A program made the translations under genes and the position numbers. From NCBI GenBank assembly GCA_963762165.1, contig CAVXJN010000003.1:1831090-1895089 (forward strand): a stretch of DNA of 64,000 nt, written 5' to 3'. A model generated the notes under the pieces. That model did no database searches. It saw only the letters and a program-made list of their open reading frames with translations, and was not told where the DNA came from. This document shows, piece after piece, positions 46,870 to 55,692 of this stretch. Numbering within the stretch: position 1 is the first letter of the stretch; every line of letters starts with the position of its first letter. Source of the DNA: CAVXJN01 sp963762165. GTDB taxonomy: Bacteria > Pseudomonadota > Gammaproteobacteria > JASBUN01.

Positions 46870-48501
46870 ATGTCAACGATAGTCGAGGCATCATCGGTCG
46901 AAGAGTCGCAGGGCAATACATTACATAGATCAATCAGTTGGAAGCACGCGTTCTGGGTTGCAGCCGGCGTGCCGGCGCTCGTGCTGTTTTCCATCGGCGG
47001 TGTCGCAGCAACGGTGGGAGTTCCTTCCTCTCTGGTATGGACCATTTCGGTCATCTTTGGATTTCTGCAGGCATTTACTTATGCCGAGATCGCCGGGTTA
47101 TTTCCCAATAAATCGGGTGGCGCGTCGGTGTATGGCGCGGCCGCGTGGATTCGCTATGGGAAGTTGATCGCGCCAGTTTCGGTCTGGTGCAACTGGTTGG
47201 CATGGACCCCGGTACTGGCAATCGGCGCCGGGTTGGGGGCGGGCTACATTCTCACCGCATTGTTTCCACCGGACGCGGCGATCAACACCTGGTCGATCAC
47301 ACTGTTGAACCTCGACGCGCTGAAATCCGGTCTTTCCCTGCGAATCAACGCCACGTTCATCATCGGGGCCATCCTGCTCTTGACAGTGTTCGCGGCGCAG
47401 CATCACGGAATACTTCGAACTGCGCGGATCCAGACGGTCATCTCGATCGCCGTCCTTTTCCCGCTGCTGATCGTCGGTATTGTGCCGTTGCTGACGGGTG
47501 ATGTGACGATGTCTCACTTTGAGCCATTCGCGCCGATCGCCTTTGCCGCCGACGGTAGTGTCATTATGGATCCGGCGAAGTGGCAATGGGATTTGAGTGG
47601 ATGGACGCTATTTTTAGGCGGCTTGTTCATTGCGGCCTGGTCTGCTTATGCATTCGAGACTTCTATCTGCTACACCAGTGAATTCAAGAATCCGCGGGAA
47701 GATACATTCAAGGCGATCTTTTATTCGGGGCTGCTGTGTATCGCGGTATACATTCTTGTGCCGTTCTCGTTCCAGGGAACGCTCGGCGTGGAGGGCATGC
47801 TCGCGCCCGGCGTGGCAGACGGATCCGGGGTAGGGCAGGCAATGGCGGAAATGGTGGGTGGCGGGGTCGTCATCCGCAACATCATGGTCATTATGCTGAT
47901 CTTTGCATTGATGCTCGCAATCATGACATCGATGGCCGGGTCTTCTCGTACGCTCTACCAAGGCTCCAAGGACGGCTGGCTGCCCAAATACCTGAGTCAT
48001 GTCAATCAGCATGGTGCGCCGACTCGGGCCATGTGGACCGATCTGACGTTCAATCTCATCCTATTGATGATGTCCGATTACCTGTTCATCCTCGCTGTGT
48101 CGAACTGTTGCTATATCGTATTCAATTTTCTGAATCTGCACGCTGGATGGATTCATCGGATCGATAATGCGGATGCTCCGCGTCCCTGGCGCGCGCCAAA
48201 TTGGATCTTGGCGGTCGGAGGCACGCTGGCGTTCGTGAACGCCATATTGCTTGGTGCCGGTGCCAATGTGTGGGGCAAGAGCACTTTGTTGACGGGTATC
48301 GTTGTTGTCGCGTTGATTATTCCCGTGTTCATGTATCGGCACTTCATCACCGATCGCGGCCAATTCCCGTCGGACATGCTCGACGACCTCAAGATCACCC
48401 CGGATCACGACTTCAATCAGCGCAAGGCCGGAATCCTGCCGTACGTGACCTTGATCGCCGGTGCCTTGACGGTTTGGGGCGCGAATGCGTTCTTCTGGTA
48501 A
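46870..48501 (+). CDS. APC-family amino-acid permease
   Basis: 543 residues, about 12 helices. Motifs: WVAAGVPALVLFSIGGVAATVG (helix 1 glycine-rich unwound site), FGFLQAFTYAEIAGLFPNKSGGASVYGAAAW, SAYAFETSICYTSEFKNPREDTFKAI, and MAGSSRTLYQGSKDGWLPKYLSHVNQHGAPTRAM. A proton- or Na+-coupled amino-acid or amine carrier; substrate unknown, but its context suggests an N-methylated amino acid or amine. Followed by a strong hairpin. Confidence 0.9.
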   Translation: MSTIVEASSVEESQGNTLHRSISWKHAFWVAAGVPALVLFSIGGVAATVGVPSSLVWTISVIFGFLQAFTYAEIAGLFPNKSGGASVYGAAAWIRYGKLIAPVSVWCNWLAWTPVLAIGAGLGAGYILTALFPPDAAINTWSITLLNLDALKSGLSLRINATFIIGAILLLTVFAAQHHGILRTARIQTVISIAVLFPLLIVGIVPLLTGDVTMSHFEPFAPIAFAADGSVIMDPAKWQWDLSGWTLFLGGLFIAAWSAYAFETSICYTSEFKNPREDTFKAIFYSGLLCIAVYILVPFSFQGTLGVEGMLAPGVADGSGVGQAMAEMVGGGVVIRNIMVIMLIFALMLAIMTSMAGSSRTLYQGSKDGWLPKYLSHVNQHGAPTRAMWTDLTFNLILLMMSDYLFILAVSNCCYIVFNFLNLHAGWIHRIDNADAPRPWRAPNWILAVGGTLAFVNAILLGAGANVWGKSTLLTGIVVVALIIPVFMYRHFITDRGQFPSDMLDDLKITPDHDFNQRKAGILPYVTLIAGALTVWGANAFFW

Positions 48502-48547
48502 CCGTACGAAAGTCTGGCGGCCGGGCTAGAATCAGGCCCGAGGGAGG

Positions 48548-48578
48548 GGACGAGGGCACCGTTGCGGTGCCCTCGTCC
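48548..48578 (+). terminator. Hairpin between the convergent permease and N-formylglutamate amidohydrolase genes
   Basis: Perfect 14-bp stem GGACGAGGGCACCG / CGGTGCCCTCGTCC with loop TTG, 46 bases past the permease stop. Being symmetrical and between convergent genes, it can act for both strands. Confidence 0.75.
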
Positions 48579-48666
48579 GCTTCGAACTGGGACCTGAAGG
48601 ATCCCCTGACCAGAATTCGGCGACGCCAAGACGGCTGGCGTGCCTTACGGTACGGATTACGGTGCG

Positions 48667-49512
48667 TCAGATGTGAGGTGCGTCCAGCCATGCGAGTATT
48701 TCTTCCAGCACACGTCGAAGCACAGGCTTTACCTGAGCCGCCTTTTCCTGCCGGTAGCCGAAGGGCGGCTCCTCCGTCATGTAGCTGTCCTGCGTCAGTT
48801 CGAGTTGCACAGCGTGCACGCCATGCGCGGGACGGCCATATTGACGCGTGATGTATCCGCCCCGGAAGCGTCCGTTCAGGACGCGTGTGTACCCGTGTTT
48901 CGGCTGACAGCTGTCGAATATCCGCGTGGCGAGTGAGGGGTCGGCGCTGGCACCGCAATCCGTACCGATGTTGAAGGTAGGCAAGCGGTCGTCAAAGAAA
49001 CGGGGAACGCGGGACCGGATGGTATGCGCTTCGTAGAGCACAACGCGTGGAAAGAAACGTCTGAGGCGTTGTAGTTCGTAAGCCAGTTTCTGATGATACG
49101 GCAACCAGTAGCGCTCGCGTCGGCGTTCGATTTCCGATGGCGTGGGTGCCCAACCGGTACGGTATATCGGCGTGCCGTCGAATGTATCGGTGGGGCACAG
49201 CGCAGTCGTGTCACGGTCCGGGTAAATCGAGCGTCCGCCAGGATCTCGATTCAGATCGATCAGATAGCGGGAGTAAACTGCCGAAAGGACATTGGCGTCG
49301 AGTTCATCGGCAAAATCGTACAGCCGATCAACATGCCAGTCGGTGTCCGGGAGTGTCAGTGCGTCTGCCGTCAAGCCGGCGGCAAACCCATCGGGCAGCG
49401 CAGTGCCGGCATGCGGTATGCTGATGAGCAATGGCCGGGACCCGAGGCGGAAGCTGAAGGTATTGGCGTTGATGGCAGTCTCCGCGAAAAGCGAGGGGCT
49501 TCCTCCGGCCAT
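48667..49512 (-). CDS. N-formylglutamate amidohydrolase (HutG-like)
   Basis: About 281 residues from ATG 49512 (a GTG at 49548 is possible). FGA family: RPLLISIPHAGTALPDGF near the start, DTDWHVDRLYDFADELDANVLSAVYSRYLIDLNRDPGG, and VVLYEAHTIRSRVPRFF. Zinc enzyme releasing formate and glutamate. Histidine-degradation genes are absent; it is the last gene of the liv operon in the methylated-amine island, so formylglutamate or a similar N-acyl amino acid formed from C1 chemistry may be the substrate. Confidence 0.85.
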   Translation of the reverse strand: MAGGSPSLFAETAINANTFSFRLGSRPLLISIPHAGTALPDGFAAGLTADALTLPDTDWHVDRLYDFADELDANVLSAVYSRYLIDLNRDPGGRSIYPDRDTTALCPTDTFDGTPIYRTGWAPTPSEIERRRERYWLPYHQKLAYELQRLRRFFPRVVLYEAHTIRSRVPRFFDDRLPTFNIGTDCGASADPSLATRIFDSCQPKHGYTRVLNGRFRGGYITRQYGRPAHGVHAVQLELTQDSYMTEEPPFGYRQEKAAQVKPVLRRVLEEILAWLDAPHI

Positions 49513-49549
49513 AGTCCCCGTCTGGGTCCTGAGCCGGCTTCCGAACACC

Positions 49550-50320
49550 CTAGCGCTGCGTGCCCGGAGTTCCGGAAACGCCGTGGCCGGCCTCGCATCG
49601 GCTTAGAATGCGAGTCAGGTACACGGCTGTGAACAGCCGGCCTTCATCTGTAAAAACAGGCGGGTCATCCACGATCCAGCGCTGCTGGTAGGCGCGATCT
49701 TGAAAGGGAGTTCGATCGACATCGGGCGGCGGCACCCCAGACGCGTCGGCGGTAGCGGAAATACTCTCCATGTTGCTACGCATCACGTCGATGCCGTAGT
49801 CGCCATCCAGCGAAGCGTTCGTTCTCTGTTGCAGCGCCCGGCGATAGAGCTGGCGAGCGTCATCCAATCTGCCTGCGGTCTGCAAAAGTTCCGCCAAGCT
49901 GCTCAAGGTCGCGGCACTGCCTCCCAACAGGTGCTGCTGGTATTCAGTCCTGGCCTGAGCGTCGTAGCGATCACGGTGACGCTGTTCAAGGCGCAAATGG
50001 AACAGAGAACTGCGAGCGCGGGCTTCCAGGCGCATCTGCGCGACCCACGTCGCAGCACTCTTCCAAAGCGTCATTGCCTTTTGGAAGCCGCGCTCTGCCT
50101 CCTCCAGGTCGGCTGCCAGACGATGTGCGACCGCCAAGTTATGCGCGCTCGCAGCGCGCCGAGGATCATTCGGCGCAAAGCATGTCGCGAGCGTGCTGCA
50201 AGCATGCCAAGCGCTACGGGCATCGGATTCGTGACCGGAGCGGGCAGCCAGCGATGCGAAGTGGCTCAGCTCCGCCCATTCCAACTCCGTATCCAGATCT
50301 TCATCAACGAACGTTTTCAC
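49550..50320 (-). CDS. TPR-like helical repeat protein
   Basis: 256 residues from a GTG at 50320, rich in Ala/Arg/Leu helix pairs with TPR-like spacing (AASAHNLAVAHRLAADLEEAERGFQKAMTLW, AATLSSLAELLQTAGRLDDARQLYRRALQQR). No signal peptide. Probably a protein-protein adaptor of unknown purpose. Lies 47 bases after livF in the same direction. Confidence 0.7.
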   Translation of the reverse strand: MKTFVDEDLDTELEWAELSHFASLAARSGHESDARSAWHACSTLATCFAPNDPRRAASAHNLAVAHRLAADLEEAERGFQKAMTLWKSAATWVAQMRLEARARSSLFHLRLEQRHRDRYDAQARTEYQQHLLGGSAATLSSLAELLQTAGRLDDARQLYRRALQQRTNASLDGDYGIDVMRSNMESISATADASGVPPPDVDRTPFQDRAYQQRWIVDDPPVFTDEGRLFTAVYLTRILSRCEAGHGVSGTPGTQR

Positions 50321-50367
50321 ACTCGGCTCCCTGTGTGGCGCACGAGACGAGGCCCCTGACGTTTGAG

Positions 50368-51078
50368 TCAGAGTCCCAGATAGGCCTTGCGCACGTGTTC
50401 ATTACCCATCAATCCTTTAGCTTCGCCCTCCAGCGCGACCTTGCCGGTTTCCAGTACGTAGCCATAACGAGAAATCTCGAGCGCCAACTCGGCATTCTGT
50501 TCGACCAGTACTACAGCAACGCCTTGCTCGCGGTTAATCTGTGCAATGATATGTTCTATCTGTTTGACAATGACCGGAGCGAGTCCCAACGAGGGCTCAT
50601 CCAGCAGCAGCAATTGTGGTCGAGACATCAGTGCTCGGCCGATGGACAGCATCTGCTGTTCTCCACCGCTCATGGTGTTAGCGAGTTGATGGGCCCGCTC
50701 GCGTAATCGCGGAAAATGGTCGAACACATTGTCGAGATCGCGCTCGATTGCGCGGGTGTCGGTTCGAGTAAACGCCCCGAGTCGAAGGTTTTCAATAGCC
50801 GTAAGACCGGGAAATATCCGCCTTCCTTCCGGGACGTGCGCGATGCCGAGCTTGAGAATTTTGTCGGGAGCCAGTCCGTCGATACGTTGCCCCTTGAAGG
50901 TAATCTGACCGGCACTCGGCTTCACCAGGCCGGAAATAGTGCGAAGCGTGGTGCTTTTGCCGGCGCCATTAGAACCTATAAGCGTGATCATGTCGCCCTC
51001 ATCAACCTTTAGGCTGATTCCCTTAAGGGCAGCGACTTTGTTGTAATGGACCTGCGTGTCCTTGATTTCCAACAGCAT
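50368..51078 (-). CDS. livF: Branched-chain/amide ABC transporter ATPase LivF
   Basis: 236 residues: Walker A GSNGAGKST, RISG-type TISGLVKPSAGQITFKGQRIDGLAPDKIL, signature MSGGEQQM, Walker B LLLDEPSLGLAP, and VLVEQNAELALEIS. The MSGGEQQ signature and EHIIAQI segment are LivF-type. Intact, two bases after livG. Confidence 0.95.
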   Translation of the reverse strand: MLLEIKDTQVHYNKVAALKGISLKVDEGDMITLIGSNGAGKSTTLRTISGLVKPSAGQITFKGQRIDGLAPDKILKLGIAHVPEGRRIFPGLTAIENLRLGAFTRTDTRAIERDLDNVFDHFPRLRERAHQLANTMSGGEQQMLSIGRALMSRPQLLLLDEPSLGLAPVIVKQIEHIIAQINREQGVAVVLVEQNAELALEISRYGYVLETGKVALEGEAKGLMGNEHVRKAYLGL

Positions 51079-51080
51079 GA

Positions 51081-51833
51081 TTATGAAGCTCCGAGATAAG
51101 CTTCGATGACTTGCGGATTCTGGCGCACTTCATCGGGCGTGCCTTCGGCTAACAAACTCCCGAAATTCAGCACAGTGAGGTAGCCGCAGAGTCCCATGAC
51201 GGCGTGCATATCGTGTTCGACCAGCACGATCGTGACACCGGAATCGCGAACCTTGCGTGTCAGCGTCATCATGTGCCGGGTTTCTTCGGCGTTCATCCCT
51301 GCAAACGGTTCGTCCATCAACAACAAGGTGGGCTGTGCGGCGAGCGCCACCGCCAGTGCCAGCGAGCGCTGCGAACCGAGCGGTAGGTTCAAAGCAAGTT
51401 GATCCTGTCGATCCGTCAGTCCCATGAAGTCCAGGATCTCTAGGGAGCGTTTCTCGGCATCTCGTTGTCGAGCACGATCCAGGCCGAGGAATGCCGAGAA
51501 AACGTTAGAGCGGGCGCTCAAGTGGCATCCAACCAGTACATTCTCGAATACCGTCATCTCCTGGAAAAGTGTCGTTTCCTGGAACGTTCGGACGACCCCG
51601 AGTTCGGCGATGCGGCTGGGCTTTCTTCCGGAAATGTCTTGTCCATTGTGCAGAATCTGTCCGTGAGTCGGCTTATAGAATCCGGCGATGTTCTTGAACA
51701 ACGTACTTTTGCCGGCGCCATTGGGACCGATGAGGCCGCGGATCTCGCCCTGTTCTACGCGGAAGCTGACGTCGTTGAGGGCCGTCAGCCCCCCGAACTG
51801 CTTGGTAACGTTTCGGATTTCAAGCAGTGCCAT
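51081..51833 (-). CDS. livG: Branched-chain/amide ABC transporter ATPase LivG
   Basis: 250 residues: Walker A GPNGAGKSTLFKNIAGFYKPTHG, VRTFQETTLFQEMTVFENVLVG, signature-like LPLGSQRSLALAVALA (LPLGSQR replaces the usual LSGGQQR), Walker B LLLMDEPFAGMN, VLVEHDMHAVM. The unusual signature keeps the glycine but lacks the second one; whether it weakens hydrolysis is not known. Intact. Confidence 0.93.
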   Translation of the reverse strand: MALLEIRNVTKQFGGLTALNDVSFRVEQGEIRGLIGPNGAGKSTLFKNIAGFYKPTHGQILHNGQDISGRKPSRIAELGVVRTFQETTLFQEMTVFENVLVGCHLSARSNVFSAFLGLDRARQRDAEKRSLEILDFMGLTDRQDQLALNLPLGSQRSLALAVALAAQPTLLLMDEPFAGMNAEETRHMMTLTRKVRDSGVTIVLVEHDMHAVMGLCGYLTVLNFGSLLAEGTPDEVRQNPQVIEAYLGAS

Positions 51834-51842
51834 GCGCGACTC

Positions 51843-52883
51843 CTATCGGTTGGTAGTTGCACCCGTAGACGTGCGATGCACGCCCTCGAGCCCGGCTTCG
51901 GACGCGTCAGTCGTGGGAGAGCTCGGAGTGGGTTCGTCGCGCCCCTCCCGGTGACCGCGGATCTTCCCCGGAAGACTGTCCAGGCCATTCGGGAGAAATC
52001 GCATTACCGCGAGCAACAGTACGCCATACACTAATGGTCGTAGTTGTTCGGCTTCCCGGAACATTTCGTTGAGCACGGACAAAAGGACGACACCGATGAT
52101 CGGACCGTAAAACGTATTTGTGCCGCCCACGATGACCCAGATCAGCACATACACCATGACCGAGACGTCAAACATGATGGGGTTTATGGTGCCAATGTAA
52201 TGGGCCAGCAATGCGCCGCCGACGCCGGAAAAGAACGATGCGGTAACGAACGCCATGGTCCGATATCGCCACGTATCCACCCCGACGGATTCCGCCAAAG
52301 CGTCGCGCCAGTGGATCGCGTTCATGGTGAGTCCGATACGAGAATGTTCAAGGCGATAAAGCACAAGGAGGCAAAGCGATACGATGAAGAGCACCAGAAA
52401 GTAGTAAGGTACCGGTTGCCAGATATCCATGATCCCAACGCCTGGTATGTAGAGATGGGGAGAAGGAATCAACTTCACGCCTTTGGGCCCGCCGAAAAAA
52501 TCGAAATAGCTCCAACTGAGACGAATCGCTTCTCCTACGGCGAAAGAACCGATCAAAAAGTAAAAGCCCTTCATCCGAAACAGCGGAAAGCTCAAGGCCA
52601 GCGCAACCAAGGCGGCAACGAACCCACCGAGCGGCATGGTCAGCCAAAAGCTCAGCCCGAGCGACTTGGCCAATAACGCGCTGGTATAGGCGCCGACACC
52701 CATCAGCACGACATGTATCAGCGAAAATTCACCGGTCAGTGTCATTAGCCGGTAGCTCACCACGATCAAGACATTGATGAGCAAAACGATCATGAAGTCC
52801 TGCTGGTGCATCTTGAGCCCAAACGGCAGGGCGCACAGCAGCGCGTAAACCACGATCAAGGCCAATATTTTCGGAAGCTTCAT
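51843..52883 (-). CDS. livM: Branched-chain/amide ABC transporter permease LivM
   Basis: 346 residues from ATG 52883, eight to ten helices. LivM features: LTLTGEFSLIHVVLMGVGAYTSALLAKS, FFGGPKGVKLIPSP, SRIGLTMNAIHWRDALAESVGVDTWRYRTMAFVTASFFSGVGGALLAHYIG, VIVGGTNTFYGPIIGVVLLSVL. The tail is Ser/Thr/Glu-rich and long for the family. A longer open frame upstream is a shadow of livH. Confidence 0.93.
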   Translation of the reverse strand: MKLPKILALIVVYALLCALPFGLKMHQQDFMIVLLINVLIVVSYRLMTLTGEFSLIHVVLMGVGAYTSALLAKSLGLSFWLTMPLGGFVAALVALALSFPLFRMKGFYFLIGSFAVGEAIRLSWSYFDFFGGPKGVKLIPSPHLYIPGVGIMDIWQPVPYYFLVLFIVSLCLLVLYRLEHSRIGLTMNAIHWRDALAESVGVDTWRYRTMAFVTASFFSGVGGALLAHYIGTINPIMFDVSVMVYVLIWVIVGGTNTFYGPIIGVVLLSVLNEMFREAEQLRPLVYGVLLLAVMRFLPNGLDSLPGKIRGHREGRDEPTPSSPTTDASEAGLEGVHRTSTGATTNR

Positions 52884-52888
52884 TCGTA

Positions 52889-53758
52889 TCACTCGCTTGT
52901 GCGTGTGCCCATGAGGCCTGTCGGTTTCACGATTAGAACCAGAAGCATGATCAGCAGGCCGAGCATCATAGCAACGGTGCCGCTCACATAGGTCGTAACG
53001 TACGTGTAGAAAAACCCGTACAAGAACGCGACCAACACGGCACCCGCCAGACTGCCGATGCCGCCGACGATCGTCACGATGAATGCCGTAATGATGACGC
53101 CGTGACCCATGTAGGGTTCGACCCGGGTCATTGGAGATATCAGCGCGCCGGCAAGCCCGGCTGCGCCGGCGCCAAGGCCCATGGCTAGCATCGAAATGCG
53201 ATTGATGTTGATACCTTGCAGGGCAGCTGCTTCGCTGTCTTGCGAAACGGCCCGAAGGGCCCAGCCGAGTTTGGTTCTCGTGAGAAAGGCCCAGATCGCA
53301 ATCAGGACCACGGCTGCGACCGCCAAGGCTACCAGCCGTTGGTCCGAGATGCTGACACCGCCCAGGATCGCCGTTGAGCCTGGGTACGGTGGGATGACGC
53401 TTTTCATGAGTCCCACGCCGCCAAGCTGGACCGCGAGCACCTGTAGGATGAACAGCACACCGATAGAATTGATCAAACCGCCAAGGGGGTTGCCGCGCAT
53501 AGGTCGGAACAACGTTCGTTCCATCAGCAACCCGATCAGTGTGACGAAAATGAACGCGCCAATCACCGCAAGCCAGAACGGCCAGCCGTTTGCGGAATAC
53601 AGGAACCATACAGTGTAGGCACCGACCATATACAGCTCGCCATGGGCGAAGTTGACAATCCCCATAACGCCGAAGATCAGCACCAGCCCGACGGCCATTA
53701 AGGCGAAGAAGCTGCTCGCCACCAAGGAATTCACGGCAGTCTGGAGAATTAGGTCCAC
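52889..53758 (-). CDS. livH: Branched-chain/amide ABC transporter permease LivH
   Basis: 289 residues from GTG 53758, preceded by AGGAGACCTCC. LivH features: FFALMAVGLVLIFGVMGIVNFAHGELYMVGAY, LRAVSQDSEAAALQGININRI, and VGGIGSLAGAVLVAFLYGF. Intact. Confidence 0.94.
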   Translation of the reverse strand: MDLILQTAVNSLVASSFFALMAVGLVLIFGVMGIVNFAHGELYMVGAYTVWFLYSANGWPFWLAVIGAFIFVTLIGLLMERTLFRPMRGNPLGGLINSIGVLFILQVLAVQLGGVGLMKSVIPPYPGSTAILGGVSISDQRLVALAVAAVVLIAIWAFLTRTKLGWALRAVSQDSEAAALQGININRISMLAMGLGAGAAGLAGALISPMTRVEPYMGHGVIITAFIVTIVGGIGSLAGAVLVAFLYGFFYTYVTTYVSGTVAMMLGLLIMLLVLIVKPTGLMGTRTSE

Positions 53759-53859
53759 GGAGGTCTCCTACGTCGTTACTGACGGGTCGGAAGACTAGCA
53801 CTCGGCGACATGGCGCAGCGCGGTTTCCCCGCGTTGCGCCATTTGCCTCGCGATTCTGA

Positions 53860-55140
53860 TCACGCGCGTTGATCCCACATCTGCTTGCGGGCGCGCATAT
53901 GCTTGATCATCACTTCACTGTGTTTGTCCCACCATTTCGGTATGCTGCGGAAATCCTGGATTCTCGCCTTGCCCTCAGCGTTGATGACGACCACAGGCCA
54001 GTTTCCGACAAGCGCGTTATCGATGCCCCACAGCTCCTTACCCCACCAATCGGCAGTTCCGAACGCATGGGGTGCGGTGGGTTTACTCTTGAGTGCTTTG
54101 AGCACGTCCATCGGCTCGGGGCTGTCGGCCATCTCGGCGCCATACTTCCAAAGGTCGAGAATGGAAGGATATTCCCAGGACACCGCGGTCCATGTGCCGG
54201 GGCGGCGCTTCACGTAGTCGCTGTAGAATTGGTTTGGATTGTGGAAGTTGATGAAGTCTTGATTGAGCTTCGGATCGTCGAAGTCCGGGAACTGGAAAAT
54301 AAAGCCGTCCATGAACTCTTTGCTGGTCTTGGCAATGATCTGCGGATAGTTGTCGCACGTACAGGAAATGATTTTGCCCTTATAGCCCTGGTTCTTGGCC
54401 TGGACGCAGATCAGGTTCACAAAGTCGGCGTAGGCGGTATCCAGACACAGCACATCCGGATTCTTTGAAAGAAGCGAGGTGACAATAGGTGCGAAATCGG
54501 TAGTCGAAGGATCGAAGATATTGGTGTCGACGAGCTTCAGGTTCGAAGCCTCGAAGGCGGCTTCGTAGGTTGCCACCGACGGAATACCGAGCGAGTCGTT
54601 TTGCGCACACATTGCGACGGTTTTTGCGTTCGGAAAGTTGTCTGCCATCCACTCGACCCCGGTGACATTGTAGATCGGGTGGACTTCGCAAGGCGCGAGG
54701 AGATAGGGCGTGTCTGGAGAGAGGTCGCTCGGCAGCAGGGTGGTTGTAAGCATTTTGGCATGATTGGCCCAGCGCTGGACGCCAGGCCAAGTGTCTCCGC
54801 CCAGCATCATGACCATTTTGACGCCTTCTTCGGCGACTAGCTTTTTGTATCCTTGCAGCGCTTTATCGGGCAGGTATTCGTTGTCGAAAGACACGATTTC
54901 GACGTCATAGTGCTCACCGCCGATTTTGACTCCGCCGGCAGCATTGACGTTATCCGCCCAGAGTTCGCATCCGTACAAACCTGGCAGCCCCCAAGCGGAA
55001 ACTTCTCCGGTCAACGGGGCACATAGCCCGACCTTCAACGTCTTGCGCTTCGCCCCCAGAGCCCAGCTCGGAAGTCCGACCCCGCCGAGTACCGCTCCTG
55101 CAGCGGCAGCCTTTAAAATATCTCTTCTGGTGATTCCCAT
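53860..55140 (-). CDS. livK: LivK-type periplasmic binding protein with Tat signal
   Basis: 426 residues from ATG 55140, with GAGGAGG ten bases upstream. Twin-arginine signal TRRDILKAAAAGAVLGGVG. Type I periplasmic fold: LKVGLCAPLTGEVSAWGLPGLYGCELWADNVNAAGG, VAEEGVKMVMMLGGDTWPGVQRWANHAKMLTTTLLPSD, LLSKNPDVLCLDTAYADFVNLICVQAKNQGYKGKII. Family members bind branched amino acids, amides, urea or aromatic acids; ligand not predictable, but island context suggests a nitrogenous C1 compound. Tat export hints that it may fold with a cofactor or metal before export. Confidence 0.92.
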   Translation of the reverse strand: MGITRRDILKAAAAGAVLGGVGLPSWALGAKRKTLKVGLCAPLTGEVSAWGLPGLYGCELWADNVNAAGGVKIGGEHYDVEIVSFDNEYLPDKALQGYKKLVAEEGVKMVMMLGGDTWPGVQRWANHAKMLTTTLLPSDLSPDTPYLLAPCEVHPIYNVTGVEWMADNFPNAKTVAMCAQNDSLGIPSVATYEAAFEASNLKLVDTNIFDPSTTDFAPIVTSLLSKNPDVLCLDTAYADFVNLICVQAKNQGYKGKIISCTCDNYPQIIAKTSKEFMDGFIFQFPDFDDPKLNQDFINFHNPNQFYSDYVKRRPGTWTAVSWEYPSILDLWKYGAEMADSPEPMDVLKALKSKPTAPHAFGTADWWGKELWGIDNALVGNWPVVVINAEGKARIQDFRSIPKWWDKHSEVMIKHMRARKQMWDQRA

Positions 55141-55692
55141 TGGCGTCCTCCTCAACTCTGTTTTGTGGAATCCGCAACGCCGTGCTGCAAATCGCCGCAG
55201 CGAAATCGCCAAGGCTCTTCAATAGCGATTTCTTGTGTTTGGTTCTCGCGCGGAAGCAAGTTGATAATTCGCCTCCTCGGCGAATGCGTCAATGACACCT
55301 GCTGAGTATTACCTCGGTGGTACTGCGGCAAGCGTGCGGGCGTTCGGGGAGCAAACAGTTGAAAAACGAAGGATGCGCGCGGCTGTTACCTACTAAGGGA
55401 TAAGCCCAACGTGAAATTGCTCCGCAAGGATGTGGCGGTAATCATCGGGTGAGCGCGTTTTGGATGTTGTCGCGGTGATGGAGATTCGTTCGTGCCAGGA
55501 ATGCCACATCGGCCATATCCAAAACAGTTGGTGCGCGCGAGGATCCGGGCATACGGGGTCCGCAGCGCAGGAATGGCCTCGTGACGTGCGACAGTTGCCG
55601 ACCCAGCGGCGGTCGGGTACTCGGTTCTCACTGCCTACTCTAAAAGACGTGGACCTGAGCGTCCCCCCGATACGCAACTTAGGAGAATCGCA
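55141..55692. other. 552-base divergent control region of livK and the GcvT-like gene
   Basis: No protein-coding frame looks real. It must hold promoters for the minus-strand liv operon and the plus-strand gcvT-like operon. A copy of the island motif lies at 55390-55418. A weaker resemblance on the minus strand (GAGGTAATACTC...ATTGAC, around 55280-55320) faces livK. Confidence 0.5.
55390..55418 (+). promoter_or_regulatory. Putative island regulatory site 4
   Basis: CTACTAAGGGATAAGCCCAA then CGTGAAATTG. Matches site 1 at CTACT, AGGG, and 12 of the 19 bases covering TAxGxCxxACGxGxxATTG, with gaps before the G run. It lies 275 bases before the GcvT-like gene. Confidence 0.3.

Noticed and set aside
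51843..53801. 652-codon minus-strand frame suggesting a large fused permease
   Set aside because: Only its last ~346 codons are livM; the front part is an out-of-frame shadow of livH, which has its own GTG and ribosome binding site.
55260..55335. Fifth copy of the island motif facing livK on the minus strand
   Set aside because: Only GAGGTA and ATTGAC align well and the spacing is three bases too long; too weak to list as a site.
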